Assembly (NCBI GenBank): GCA_021785515.1
Contig: JAJYEX010000003.1
Span: 1-64,000 of the forward strand
From: Pseudomonadota bacterium
Lineage (GTDB): Bacteria > Pseudomonadota > Gammaproteobacteria > Acidiferrobacterales > UBA6901
Reading direction: 5' to 3'
DNA: 64,000 bases
Part shown: in pieces, positions 25,408 to 33,858 of the stretch
How positions within the stretch are numbered: the first letter of the stretch is position 1
Layout: every line of letters starts with the position of its first letter
The notes under the pieces: model-generated
Told to the model about the DNA's origin: nothing
Database searches by the model: none
The model's input: only the letters and a program-made list of their open reading frames with translations
Program-made: the position numbers and the translations under genes

Positions 25408-27039
25408 TTACGCCAGGCCAAGACCGCGCAATCCCAGAAGCAGCAATGTCGCAAAGGAGGACATATTCAGCAGATTCCAGCGGCTCTTCATGCGTGAAGT
25501 GATGAGTTCACAGCCATAGAAGACGACAACAAGTTTCATGGCCATTGCCCCGAGCTCCGCTTGCTGTCTGCTGTCGTGGGTCAGAATGCCGACAGACAGA
25601 ACCACGAAAAGCACGAGGTAGTCCATGGGTGTGGTCTTGAAATCGACATGCTTGGTATAACGTACTGCCAACCCGATAGCGGCAGCGAGCACGATAAAGT
25701 AGACGATCTCGGCAGTAGCCAAATGCGGAAACCGGGCAATTGTGTAACGATCATTGAGATAGATGATGAATGAGGCCGTGACGTAGTTGATGGCGCGCAA
25801 TACGACGGAACCCGGTTGCCGCGAAAACGCCAGCTGCAGAAGCAGCAGGGCTGCGCACAGGCATGCGCCGACTCCAAAGTCGTACGGGACCCGTGTGGCG
25901 CTCACGCTGACGACCAGGAACAGCACCGGGATGGCTGCGGTAACCAGCTTTAGCGGGCGATCGGCCAGAAGACCGTGTCGGTTGAAGAATGTTATGACGG
26001 TCTGGGCGTTGAGCCGGTTCTGGTGCCGGTGGGCACGCCAGCCGTGATGCTCGGCCAGGGTCAGAAGCGCAAATATCGCAGCGCAGACCCCGAGATAGAG
26101 CGAGACAATCAGCCAGCCAGACTGGTATCTCAGGAATATGGCCGAGACGACGAATAGCGTCTGGACGGAGTAGATGATCACTACTGCCTCGTAATGATCG
26201 AAACCAAGCTCCAGCAGGCGGTGGTGGATGTGATTCTTCGAGGCCCGGAACCAGTTCATCCGGTGGTAAACGCGTTGCGCGAATACGGCCAGGATATCGA
26301 TGATGGGCAGACCGAGAAACAGGGCAGGCAGGGCCGGACTGAGTGCGGTATTTACATTCTGGGTCAGCGCGACGGCCAAAAAACCGAGTGTAAACCCCAG
26401 AAATTGACTGCCACCGTCGCCCATGAAGACGCGCGCGGGATGGGTGTTGTACCGCAAAAAGCCTAGCACGCCGCCGAGTGTGGCGGCTGCCATCGTTATA
26501 ATCAGGCTCCCATTAACGGGCAGTGCGAGATACGCGATGCAGACCAGGCTCAGAACTGAGAGCCCACCCGCGAGTCCATCCAGGCCGTCTGAGTGGTTGG
26601 CGGCGTTGATCATGCCGACCATCGCGAAGACTGTGAAGGGTTTGCCGATATCGGGCGGTATCGGGCTCATTTCGCGGAACGGCAGTTGGTGGACAAAGGT
26701 GTTGCCGTAATAGACGACTGCTATGACCGCGATGAACTGGCCAATGAACTTGACGTAGTGACCCAGTTCCCGGCAGTCATCCCACATGCCAAAGGCAAGC
26801 AGGACCACGGAACCGAAGAGGTAGGCGTACATGCTGCTGTCCATCGGAACCCAAATGCGTACCGCGACCAGGGTCCCAATGACAATGCCTATTCCGCCGA
26901 CCCTGGGTATGGGAGAAGAGTGCACCTTGCGCGGATCCGGCAGGTCGACCATGCCGAGCCGTGGTGCCAGCTGGATCATCAGCGGTGTAATGGCAACGCT
27001 GACAAGCATTGCGGTAAAAAAGGCGAGTAAGTAGTTCAA
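25408..27039 (-). CDS. WecA/MraY-family polyprenyl-phosphate sugar-1-phosphate transferase with C-terminal membrane extension
   Basis: Such enzymes start glycan synthesis by placing sugar-1-phosphate on undecaprenyl phosphate in the inner membrane. The 543-residue product has family motifs: KVHSSPIPRVGG, DDCRE, NHSDGLDGLAGG, FMGDGGSQFLG and HIHHRLLELGF, within many membrane helices. WecA-like enzymes are usually near 350 residues; this one continues for about 190 residues with further hydrophobic segments and no motif I know. Similar long forms occur in exosortase loci. It is the only initiating-type transferase in the window and is the likely first enzyme of the repeat unit. Confidence 0.88.
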   Translation of the reverse strand: MNYLLAFFTAMLVSVAITPLMIQLAPRLGMVDLPDPRKVHSSPIPRVGGIGIVIGTLVAVRIWVPMDSSMYAYLFGSVVLLAFGMWDDCRELGHYVKFIGQFIAVIAVVYYGNTFVHQLPFREMSPIPPDIGKPFTVFAMVGMINAANHSDGLDGLAGGLSVLSLVCIAYLALPVNGSLIITMAAATLGGVLGFLRYNTHPARVFMGDGGSQFLGFTLGFLAVALTQNVNTALSPALPALFLGLPIIDILAVFAQRVYHRMNWFRASKNHIHHRLLELGFDHYEAVVIIYSVQTLFVVSAIFLRYQSGWLIVSLYLGVCAAIFALLTLAEHHGWRAHRHQNRLNAQTVITFFNRHGLLADRPLKLVTAAIPVLFLVVSVSATRVPYDFGVGACLCAALLLLQLAFSRQPGSVVLRAINYVTASFIIYLNDRYTIARFPHLATAEIVYFIVLAAAIGLAVRYTKHVDFKTTPMDYLVLFVVLSVGILTHDSRQQAELGAMAMKLVVVFYGCELITSRMKSRWNLLNMSSFATLLLLGLRGLGLA

Positions 27040-27526
27040 TAGCGGGATCTCGTCTTAGATTTGGCACGCGGTGTTCAATGTTCTTGGCCTATGGTGTTTC
27101 GCGGCATCCCTTAAAATTCGTCACCGAAAGCATAGGCATACTCTATGCCGCCCAGAGCCTGATCCGGGAGGCTGAAGTGCCCGAAAAGTCTCGCGTCATG
27201 GCTGTTCGGCAATCCTGGCGGCAGTGTCCCAGCCGAATTCTGGCCAGGATTTCGAGGCGCCTGTCCGTCCGATACTTGGCATCTTTTCGTCTTTTTTAAG
27301 AGTCTGGCTGGCATAACCGGTCGAGCAAAATTAAATCGTTCCTACGTTCCTCCTGGCCGTATGTACCAGATCCAAAGGTGGTCTGTGTACCGCTTCTCTG
27401 TAGGACGTACCCGGCAATCGGCAGCAGCTGCGGTTCGGTCAGGACAGACTGACGATGCGCAGCCAGCGCTGCCTGCCCAGGGGGTTGCAGCGAAATGTGT
27501 CCGTCTGAAACGCAAATCCAGGTCTA
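27040..27526. other. Non-coding gap between the WecA-like gene and the exosortase gene
   Basis: No supportable gene. It probably holds the promoter of the WecA-like gene. A plus-strand TGGCACG at about 27062 resembles half of a sigma-54 site but lacks the GC element at the right distance. Confidence 0.45.
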
Positions 27527-29113
27527 TCAGTGCGGAACATAGCGGGGCAGGATCGGAGCGACTTCTTTGGCAAATGTGCGCAACGACCGGTCTGCTGACG
27601 CAATTGATCCGCCGGGCGGAATAAAGGTGACAAGGCGCACCAGAGCCCCGTCCGTACGGTGCCGGGTCAGACCGTCCCAGAACAGATACCATTTCACCGC
27701 ATATTCATTCGTGAGCAGTCGCCCCTGCTCCTGGAACCAGTAGTACACCAGTTCGTTTATGTTGCCCTTTTTGATGATTGCGCGGTTGACCCACAACGGC
27801 ATGCCATACATCGTGACTCCGGGAATCCGGACTTGCGCCAGCTTCTTGATTTCCCACCCGCCGCCTGGGATGCAAGTGCGCGGGGTATGAGCGGCATCGC
27901 CTGGCTTCTGAGTATTGTAGTAGGACACGTAAAAATTTACCGTACCTGCTCCGGGTGCGACATAGTCTGCGAGAATGTAGTCCGAGAGCTTGAGCTGGTT
28001 GAGAAAAACGTCTTGTATGCGATGGGTTTTGCCGACCCAAGGTCCGATCCTAAGCGGAAATTCGGAGAAGTTCAGCCGTTGCGGCACAATGTCCTGGTGC
28101 TGTCCGATCGTGATCGATGCGCCCGCTGTAGCTACCAGCATCACAAACAGCGGATACTGGAAACGGATCGCGGAACGCGGCCGGCTGCTCGCGTTGGCAG
28201 GGATCGATTCGCCGAAGTCCAGGCGGAATGTCTCCGACAGACCGTGCCCGGAAGAAGATCCGATGCGGGAAAGAATCGCCATTTCCCCGATTATCATCGC
28301 AATACAGATCATGAATACGAGCCAGCCTTCGAACATATGCCGAAATCCCTCGGCCTGTCTGATTCCCGCGTAATCTACCAGTACACCGATCACCCCTATC
28401 CGGACGCTGTTCATGATGACCGTTATCGGGATGCACGACAGGAAAACGACGACCTTCTTCCATAAGGATGCCCGGAAGAGATACGCGGCAATGAAGGAGA
28501 GGCTCATCAGAGGAAACAGATAGCGAAGGCCGCTGCACGCCCGTGCCACCTGAAGCTTGTAAGTGCCAAGATCGATGACGTTTCCAGATAGGTATACCGC
28601 GACACCCAGTTGGCGGATCACCCAGACGCCGAGCTGTGACGACAGGAGCTGCAACCGGGCCGACATGCCGGCGTATACAACCCCCGGGAGTGGGATCATG
28701 AAGAAAAGGAAGAACAACGCCACCCAGATCAGGCGAAATGCCTTCCAGCCCATTACGGACAGGGCGAGCCCCATCAGCACCACGACCATTCCGTACTGCA
28801 CTACCGGGAAAACCGTGGCCAGTGTCCCGGCAAGGTACAGCCCGAGCCCCAGGGCAACCACCACCAGTCCCCAAGGCGATCCCACGAACGGGATGCGCGC
28901 AAGCTCCCATCTGCGCTGCCAGATGTGGTACAGAGTAATGACTGGGATCAGATAGCCGTAGCTGTATGCCTTCCAGACATTCCAGTGATGGATCATGTCC
29001 TCCAGGCTGTGCCGGAAGGTCCAGAAGACGATGACCAGCGCCACGATAACTGGTGCCCAGAACAGCGGGGTGGTACGCCAGTAGGATGTAGAATTTTCAG
29101 TGTTGCCCGTCAT
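27527..29113 (-). CDS. xrtD: XrtD-type exosortase fused to an EpsI domain
   Basis: Exosortases are membrane transpeptidase-like enzymes that cut and anchor proteins bearing PEP-CTERM-like tails. The 528-residue product has about eight membrane segments and the catalytic set Cys193 (ARACSGLRYLFP), Arg238 (MNSVRIG) and His259 (FRHMFEGW). From about residue 305 an EpsI domain follows, with its TCIPGGGWEI motif. The NSVRIG and HMFEGW forms match the XrtD (VPLPA-CTERM) group better than XrtA, which has NGLRAY and HLIYGW. No sorting-tail substrate is encoded here. Confidence 0.88.
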   Translation of the reverse strand: MTGNTENSTSYWRTTPLFWAPVIVALVIVFWTFRHSLEDMIHHWNVWKAYSYGYLIPVITLYHIWQRRWELARIPFVGSPWGLVVVALGLGLYLAGTLATVFPVVQYGMVVVLMGLALSVMGWKAFRLIWVALFFLFFMIPLPGVVYAGMSARLQLLSSQLGVWVIRQLGVAVYLSGNVIDLGTYKLQVARACSGLRYLFPLMSLSFIAAYLFRASLWKKVVVFLSCIPITVIMNSVRIGVIGVLVDYAGIRQAEGFRHMFEGWLVFMICIAMIIGEMAILSRIGSSSGHGLSETFRLDFGESIPANASSRPRSAIRFQYPLFVMLVATAGASITIGQHQDIVPQRLNFSEFPLRIGPWVGKTHRIQDVFLNQLKLSDYILADYVAPGAGTVNFYVSYYNTQKPGDAAHTPRTCIPGGGWEIKKLAQVRIPGVTMYGMPLWVNRAIIKKGNINELVYYWFQEQGRLLTNEYAVKWYLFWDGLTRHRTDGALVRLVTFIPPGGSIASADRSLRTFAKEVAPILPRYVPH

Positions 29114-29218
29114 CTGTAATCCAACTCCTCATGTATTGCTAGGCCACATTTCATTCTAGGGCGCAGAAGGTTTCCTTCCAAAATCCACACTGTGGATCCG
29201 ACGAAAATTTTTGCCTTT

Positions 29219-30580
29219 TCAATAGAGCGCTTCATATGCCTTCAGCAGGTTCGGTGCCTCGTATTTCCACTCAAGTTGCTCCTCGATGCGCCGCCGGCCC
29301 AGAGCGCCCATTTCCTGCCGTCTGACCGGATCATCGACAAGCTCGGTCAGCTTGCGGGCCAAATCAACAGCATCATTGGGGGCCGCATACAGGGAGGCAG
29401 GCCCTGCAGACACCCGCCCTTCCGTGAGCTCGAACTGTACGATCGGTTTTCCCAGCGCCATGTATTCCATGATCTTATTCATGGTGGATTTGTCGTTCAT
29501 CGGGTTGGCGATGTCGGGATTGACGCACACATCGGCCGTGTTCAGCATTTCGAGCATTTCCCGGTCTGGCACCCTGCCCGTGAAGGTGACGTAGTCTGCC
29601 ACTTCGGCCCGCCTGGCGTAGTCGCGCAGGTTTTCGAGTTCGGTGCCGCCTCCAACCAGGCCAAACTGGATATCCTTCCGGCCCAAGGAATACACGATGT
29701 ACTTAACCGCGTCCAGCAGCAGATCTATTCCTTCCTGTCTGCCCATTACCCCTACATAGCCGACGAGATAGCGGCGTCCGTTTCTAAGGTGCTCTGTCGG
29801 GGGAAGACGCTGCAGCCGGCGCAGGTCGGGTCCGCTGCGCACCACAAAGACCCGGTCCGGCCGCATTCCCCCACGTTCTATGGCAATGCGGCGGTAGGAC
29901 TCGTTTGTTGCAATCGATACGTCGGCCGCATGAAAGGTCCAGCGCTCCAGCGCTAGCATCAGCCGGTAGAAAAAGTCCCGCCGGTTAAACTTCGTCTCAT
30001 AGAGTTCGGGGTTAATGTCGTGATGATCAAAAAGAAACTTCTTTCCGAACAACTTGAAGAAGCGGCCGATGACAAAAATCGTATCCGGCGGATTGCATGC
30101 ATGCATGATGTCAAAGCCGCGCCCCAGCGCGACACGCACGGCAAGCACGAACTCCCAGAACAATGCGGCGGAATACTCCAGTGCATAGCCAACCGGTCCC
30201 GAGGCTTCGACCGGAAGATTGTGGCGGTAAATATGGACTCCGTCGATCACTTCCCTTGATTGCAGGTGACCCTTTCCCTTGGGACAAATGACGCTGACCT
30301 GATATCCGGCCGAGACCAGGGTGGTCGCCTCCTGCCATACCCGGCGATCAAACGGCACCGGAAGATTTTCCACGATAATAAGAACACGCCTCGCCGTTTT
30401 GGGGCGAGCGAGCGCCGTGTCTCCGATCCCTGTGTCTTTCGGTTGCCCGGTCACCGACGTGTCTGCCGTTGGCGCGGCTCTTGGTGCGGGAGTCGCCCCG
30501 CGCAAGCCGTTATTACCAGCATATGCCTTCGTAATTGCTGCCGGTGGTGATAGAACTGGGGTCCAGGTGGACCAGGTCAA
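29219..30580 (-). CDS. Glycosyltransferase family 4
   Basis: GT-B glycosyltransferase that adds one sugar of the repeat unit on the cytoplasmic face. The family part begins at about residue 64 (RRVLIIVENLPVPFDRRVWQEA) and runs through the donor-binding region (VNPDIANPMNDKSTMNKIMEYMALGKPIVQFE). The first 60 residues are low-complexity and Ala/Pro-rich. The assigned ATG makes the gene overlap the dehydrogenase gene by 68 bases; a start inside that region is likely, but no good ribosome site decides it. It is separated from the exosortase gene by about 100 bases. Confidence 0.88.
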   Translation of the reverse strand: MTWSTWTPVLSPPAAITKAYAGNNGLRGATPAPRAAPTADTSVTGQPKDTGIGDTALARPKTARRVLIIVENLPVPFDRRVWQEATTLVSAGYQVSVICPKGKGHLQSREVIDGVHIYRHNLPVEASGPVGYALEYSAALFWEFVLAVRVALGRGFDIMHACNPPDTIFVIGRFFKLFGKKFLFDHHDINPELYETKFNRRDFFYRLMLALERWTFHAADVSIATNESYRRIAIERGGMRPDRVFVVRSGPDLRRLQRLPPTEHLRNGRRYLVGYVGVMGRQEGIDLLLDAVKYIVYSLGRKDIQFGLVGGGTELENLRDYARRAEVADYVTFTGRVPDREMLEMLNTADVCVNPDIANPMNDKSTMNKIMEYMALGKPIVQFELTEGRVSAGPASLYAAPNDAVDLARKLTELVDDPVRRQEMGALGRRRIEEQLEWKYEAPNLLKAYEALY

Positions 30581-31829
30581 TCATGGTTTGTCCGGGACGG
30601 AGCCGGCCTGGCACGTCGCGGAATTCAGGAGCGCCGTTTCCAATGATGATCGTATCAGAGGAATCGAGTACGTGCCCGATCTCGTTCTGCAACAGTCGGG
30701 CAATATGCGGAATGTGATTCAGAATATAGTCGCGGTTGGCTCCGACCAGGCTCGCCATCTGAACGTTGTGATCATAGATCAGCACCTCACGGCCTTTGCC
30801 GATCAACCGCTCCGCCAGTTCCACCAGTGGACTCTCGCGCAGGTCATCTGTTCCCGCCTTGAAGCTCAGACCAAGCAATCCGACTTTCCGGCCTGGCCGG
30901 TCCATGATCATCCGGAATGCACGGGCTACCTGTTGTTCGTTGCTGGGCAGGATGGCATCAAGAATTGGAACGTTCAGGTCGAGACTCCGTGCGCGGTAGG
31001 TGAGGGCGCGGACATCTTTTGGAAGGCATGATCCTCCGAACGCGTACCCGGGTTTCAGGTAGGTGGGCGATATGTTGAGTTTTAGATCCTGGCAGAAAAC
31101 GTTCATGACCTCACGCCCGTCGATGCCGACCGCTTTGCATATGGTCCCTATTTCATTGGCGAAACCTACCTTCAACGCATGCCAAACGTTGTCGGTATAC
31201 TTCACCATCTCCGCGGTCTCGATGGCGGTGCGGATCAGCGGCGCATCGATCCCTTCGTAGAGCGCCGCAACGACATCCCCCCCGCGGGCGCCCATCTCGC
31301 CGATCACCGTTTTAGGCGGATGGAAAAAGTCATAGATGGCCGTGGCTTCCCGGAGAAATTCCGGGTTGATGCAGACCTCAAAATCCTCGCCCGCCCGCCG
31401 GCCTGACGCCCGTTCGAGCTCGGGAATGACAACGGAATTCATGCTTCCCGGCAGCATCGTGCTGCGCATGACCACGACGTGGTGCTTCGATGAGCGGGGC
31501 ATGGATGCGCCGATCTCCCGGCACACCGCCCGGACGTATTTGAGGTCCAGATTTCCGTTGGGTTGGCTTGGAGTGCCGACGCACACGAGCGAGATGTCGC
31601 TCGATGCCAGTGCCTCCTCTGCAACGGTGGTAGCACGCAACAGACCTGATCGAACGCCTTCGGCGATCAGTTTGTCGAGATCCATTTCGATAACCGGCGT
31701 ATGGCCGGCATTGATCAGGTCGACCTTGACCTTGTTCTGATCGACTCCGATGATGGTGTGGCCGAGTTTTGCCAGGCATCCGGCCGATACGGCCCCCACA
31801 TACCCAAGTCCGAAAATTGCAATTTTCAT
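30513..31829 (-). CDS. GDP-mannose 6-dehydrogenase (AlgD-like)
   Basis: Oxidises a nucleotide sugar to the uronic acid. The 438-residue product is strikingly like Pseudomonas AlgD: IFGLGYVGAVSAGCLAKLGH at the start (NAD site), CVGTPSQPNGNLDL, catalytic cysteine in GYAFGGSCLPKDVRALTYRA, GLSFKAGTDDLRESPLVELAE, and the ending YEGICW. AlgD makes GDP-mannuronate for alginate-type polymers. UDP-glucose dehydrogenases share the fold, but the C-terminal match favours GDP-mannose. It suggests that the polymer contains a uronic acid. It lies just downstream of the heparinase-like gene. Confidence 0.88.
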   Translation of the reverse strand: MKIAIFGLGYVGAVSAGCLAKLGHTIIGVDQNKVKVDLINAGHTPVIEMDLDKLIAEGVRSGLLRATTVAEEALASSDISLVCVGTPSQPNGNLDLKYVRAVCREIGASMPRSSKHHVVVMRSTMLPGSMNSVVIPELERASGRRAGEDFEVCINPEFLREATAIYDFFHPPKTVIGEMGARGGDVVAALYEGIDAPLIRTAIETAEMVKYTDNVWHALKVGFANEIGTICKAVGIDGREVMNVFCQDLKLNISPTYLKPGYAFGGSCLPKDVRALTYRARSLDLNVPILDAILPSNEQQVARAFRMIMDRPGRKVGLLGLSFKAGTDDLRESPLVELAERLIGKGREVLIYDHNVQMASLVGANRDYILNHIPHIARLLQNEIGHVLDSSDTIIIGNGAPEFRDVPGRLRPGQTMIDLVHLDPSSITTGSNYEGICW

Positions 31830-31872
31830 CGTACACCCATTAGGTTAGACAGCAGACTCCACCAGCCCGCGG

Positions 31873-33858
31873 CTATGCGGACTGTATCTGAAATTCGGTC
31901 CGGACGCTGACCGGAGCCTGTCCCGACCAGCTTCCCTCGAGGGTCGTTGCCGGTTCCTTGCGGCCCAGAGCCGGGGAATACCAGCCGAGCGGCGGATGGT
32001 CTTGGCCCTTAATGGCATGCCATGCCCAGCGGTCGTCGACCTTGATACAAAGTCGTCGTGGCGCCCCGGGTTGTTCCGCCATCCAGTCACCCGGCAGGCC
32101 GAGGTTTCGGATGGACACAAAGGGTGCAAAGTGGAATCGGATCCGGAAGTCGTGATGGCCCGTGCCCTCCAGCGTGTCGAGCACCTGAAGCAGGGCCGGA
32201 GCGGAGGACAGCTCCAGGCGGCGCTGGTGCCGGATTCCGAGTCTGTGATACCCGTCATGCGTTCCTGTCACCCACTGCATGCGATCCTCAGACCCCCAGC
32301 CGTCCAGCCGGACCGGTGCGTGATCGAGCCAGAGAAACGGCCCGCCGATCCTGGACTGATTCTGGTTGTCGACCGTGACGGTATTATGTGCGGATGTTCC
32401 ACGGAAATAATTGCGCCACTGGGTTTCGCCATGATAGGCATAGGTGCCGGGATCAACCAGCCACCACTCGGACCCGATTGCCAGACAGACACTCAACGCG
32501 TCCGCATGGCCGTGAGCCGCAATGGAAGGATAACCAAGTGAGCCGGCATCGAACAGCACTCGAATCGTGTCTGTGCCCAGCAGGACATAACCCCCCTGCG
32601 GAAACGCGTCAGGAAATCGGACTGACGAGGGCTCGGCCGCCACCCGCGCGGGCAGGTGCCCGGTGCCCAGGGTGATCCAAAAGGCTTTTTGCGGAAACGC
32701 CCGACCCGATTCCGTAACCGCAGGGGCATCAAACAGCTCAGCGACCATTGCGCGCGCTGCGTAAAAGGGATCCTCGTCAGATCCGATCTCGAAGCGTACA
32801 GCGAGCCCGTCGTCCGCATCCCCCAACTGCGGAGGGCGGCCGCCTGGTGCGGAAACGGCTGCAAGGAATCTGGCCATATCTACAATACGATCCCGAAACA
32901 ATTCCGAAAATGGGTGACCACACCGCAATCCGGTCAGCGACGCCAGCGCCAGGTATTCCAAAACCCATAGGTGGTAATACACCGCCTGCTCCTTGTCGAC
33001 TCCATCTTGCCAGACCTGGCGGGCTGCTTCGCGTTCGAGTTCCGCGTGCGCGAGATTTGCCCAGCGCTGTCCGTCAGGTCCCATGTCGAAAATCTGCGTG
33101 GCCATCCACAGCCCCGTGAGCTCTCCGATCAGGTGATTGTTGGCAGACGAATAGCGGGAAAGGTGTCCACGTATGAACACCGCATGCTGATAGATGGAGG
33201 TGCCCAGCTGATTGCGGTCCGCAATACAGCCAAACAGGCCATCTTCTCCATCACGCAATGCCAACAGGCTGTGACAGAACGACCAGGAGATGAGACGTAG
33301 TGCAACCTCCAGCGCGCTGCACCAGTGTACGCCCCGTCCATACGGATTGGCCTGTATCCAGGAGCCTATCTGGCTGGTGATCGCGGCGCGATATTGCGGT
33401 TCACCAGTGCATGCATAGGCCACAGCCAGAGGCAACAGGTGCTGGTGGCGACCGAGTTCCCACAGAACCTTGATATCGCCGACCAGCAGCGGGTTCCGAT
33501 AGTCGATTGTCTTGCCGTAATGCAGAGGCGCCCGCACGCCCGTCAGCGGGTCTCGATGCCAGTCAACGGGATTTCCGACATCGAGTGTGCTGTGCCCAAA
33601 AAATGGTATACGTCCTGCAACAATATTTTGAAGGGCGTCGTGATCCAGCCGGTAGTGCGACTGCCACCACTCGAGCCATCCGTCTACGGCCGGCACCAGG
33701 CTCAGTACCGGACGCACAGGCTTGGAAGGCTCCGGGACCCGGTTGCGGGCGAGCTGCAGTTGTTCCCGGCCCTGTGCGAGCCACTGAGTTCCGCGATGGC
33801 AGATTTCTCCCGCGCCCATGGCGCGAAGGCGGTTAAGCTTCCACGCGAGTGTTTTCAT
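31873..33858 (-). CDS. Heparinase II/III-family polysaccharide lyase
   Basis: Enzymes of this family cleave uronate-containing polysaccharides by beta-elimination. The 661-residue product has an N-terminal helical (alpha/alpha) region to about residue 330 (including RYSSANNHLIGELTGLW) and the family C-terminal beta domain with AAHGHADALSVCLAIG, WWLVDPGTYAYHGETQWRNYFRGTSAHNT. No signal peptide is visible, so it may act in the cytoplasm or by an unusual export route, as other exosortase-locus members do. The ATG at 33858 starts the family sequence MKTLAWKLNRLR and overlaps the next gene upstream by 26 bases. An AlgD-like gene beside it fits a uronate polymer. Confidence 0.88.
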   Translation of the reverse strand: MKTLAWKLNRLRAMGAGEICHRGTQWLAQGREQLQLARNRVPEPSKPVRPVLSLVPAVDGWLEWWQSHYRLDHDALQNIVAGRIPFFGHSTLDVGNPVDWHRDPLTGVRAPLHYGKTIDYRNPLLVGDIKVLWELGRHQHLLPLAVAYACTGEPQYRAAITSQIGSWIQANPYGRGVHWCSALEVALRLISWSFCHSLLALRDGEDGLFGCIADRNQLGTSIYQHAVFIRGHLSRYSSANNHLIGELTGLWMATQIFDMGPDGQRWANLAHAELEREAARQVWQDGVDKEQAVYYHLWVLEYLALASLTGLRCGHPFSELFRDRIVDMARFLAAVSAPGGRPPQLGDADDGLAVRFEIGSDEDPFYAARAMVAELFDAPAVTESGRAFPQKAFWITLGTGHLPARVAAEPSSVRFPDAFPQGGYVLLGTDTIRVLFDAGSLGYPSIAAHGHADALSVCLAIGSEWWLVDPGTYAYHGETQWRNYFRGTSAHNTVTVDNQNQSRIGGPFLWLDHAPVRLDGWGSEDRMQWVTGTHDGYHRLGIRHQRRLELSSAPALLQVLDTLEGTGHHDFRIRFHFAPFVSIRNLGLPGDWMAEQPGAPRRLCIKVDDRWAWHAIKGQDHPPLGWYSPALGRKEPATTLEGSWSGQAPVSVRTEFQIQSA

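Noticed and set aside
27062-27080. Plus-strand TGGCACG as a possible sigma-54 promoter
   Set aside because: There is no GC at the -12 position and no plus-strand gene follows.
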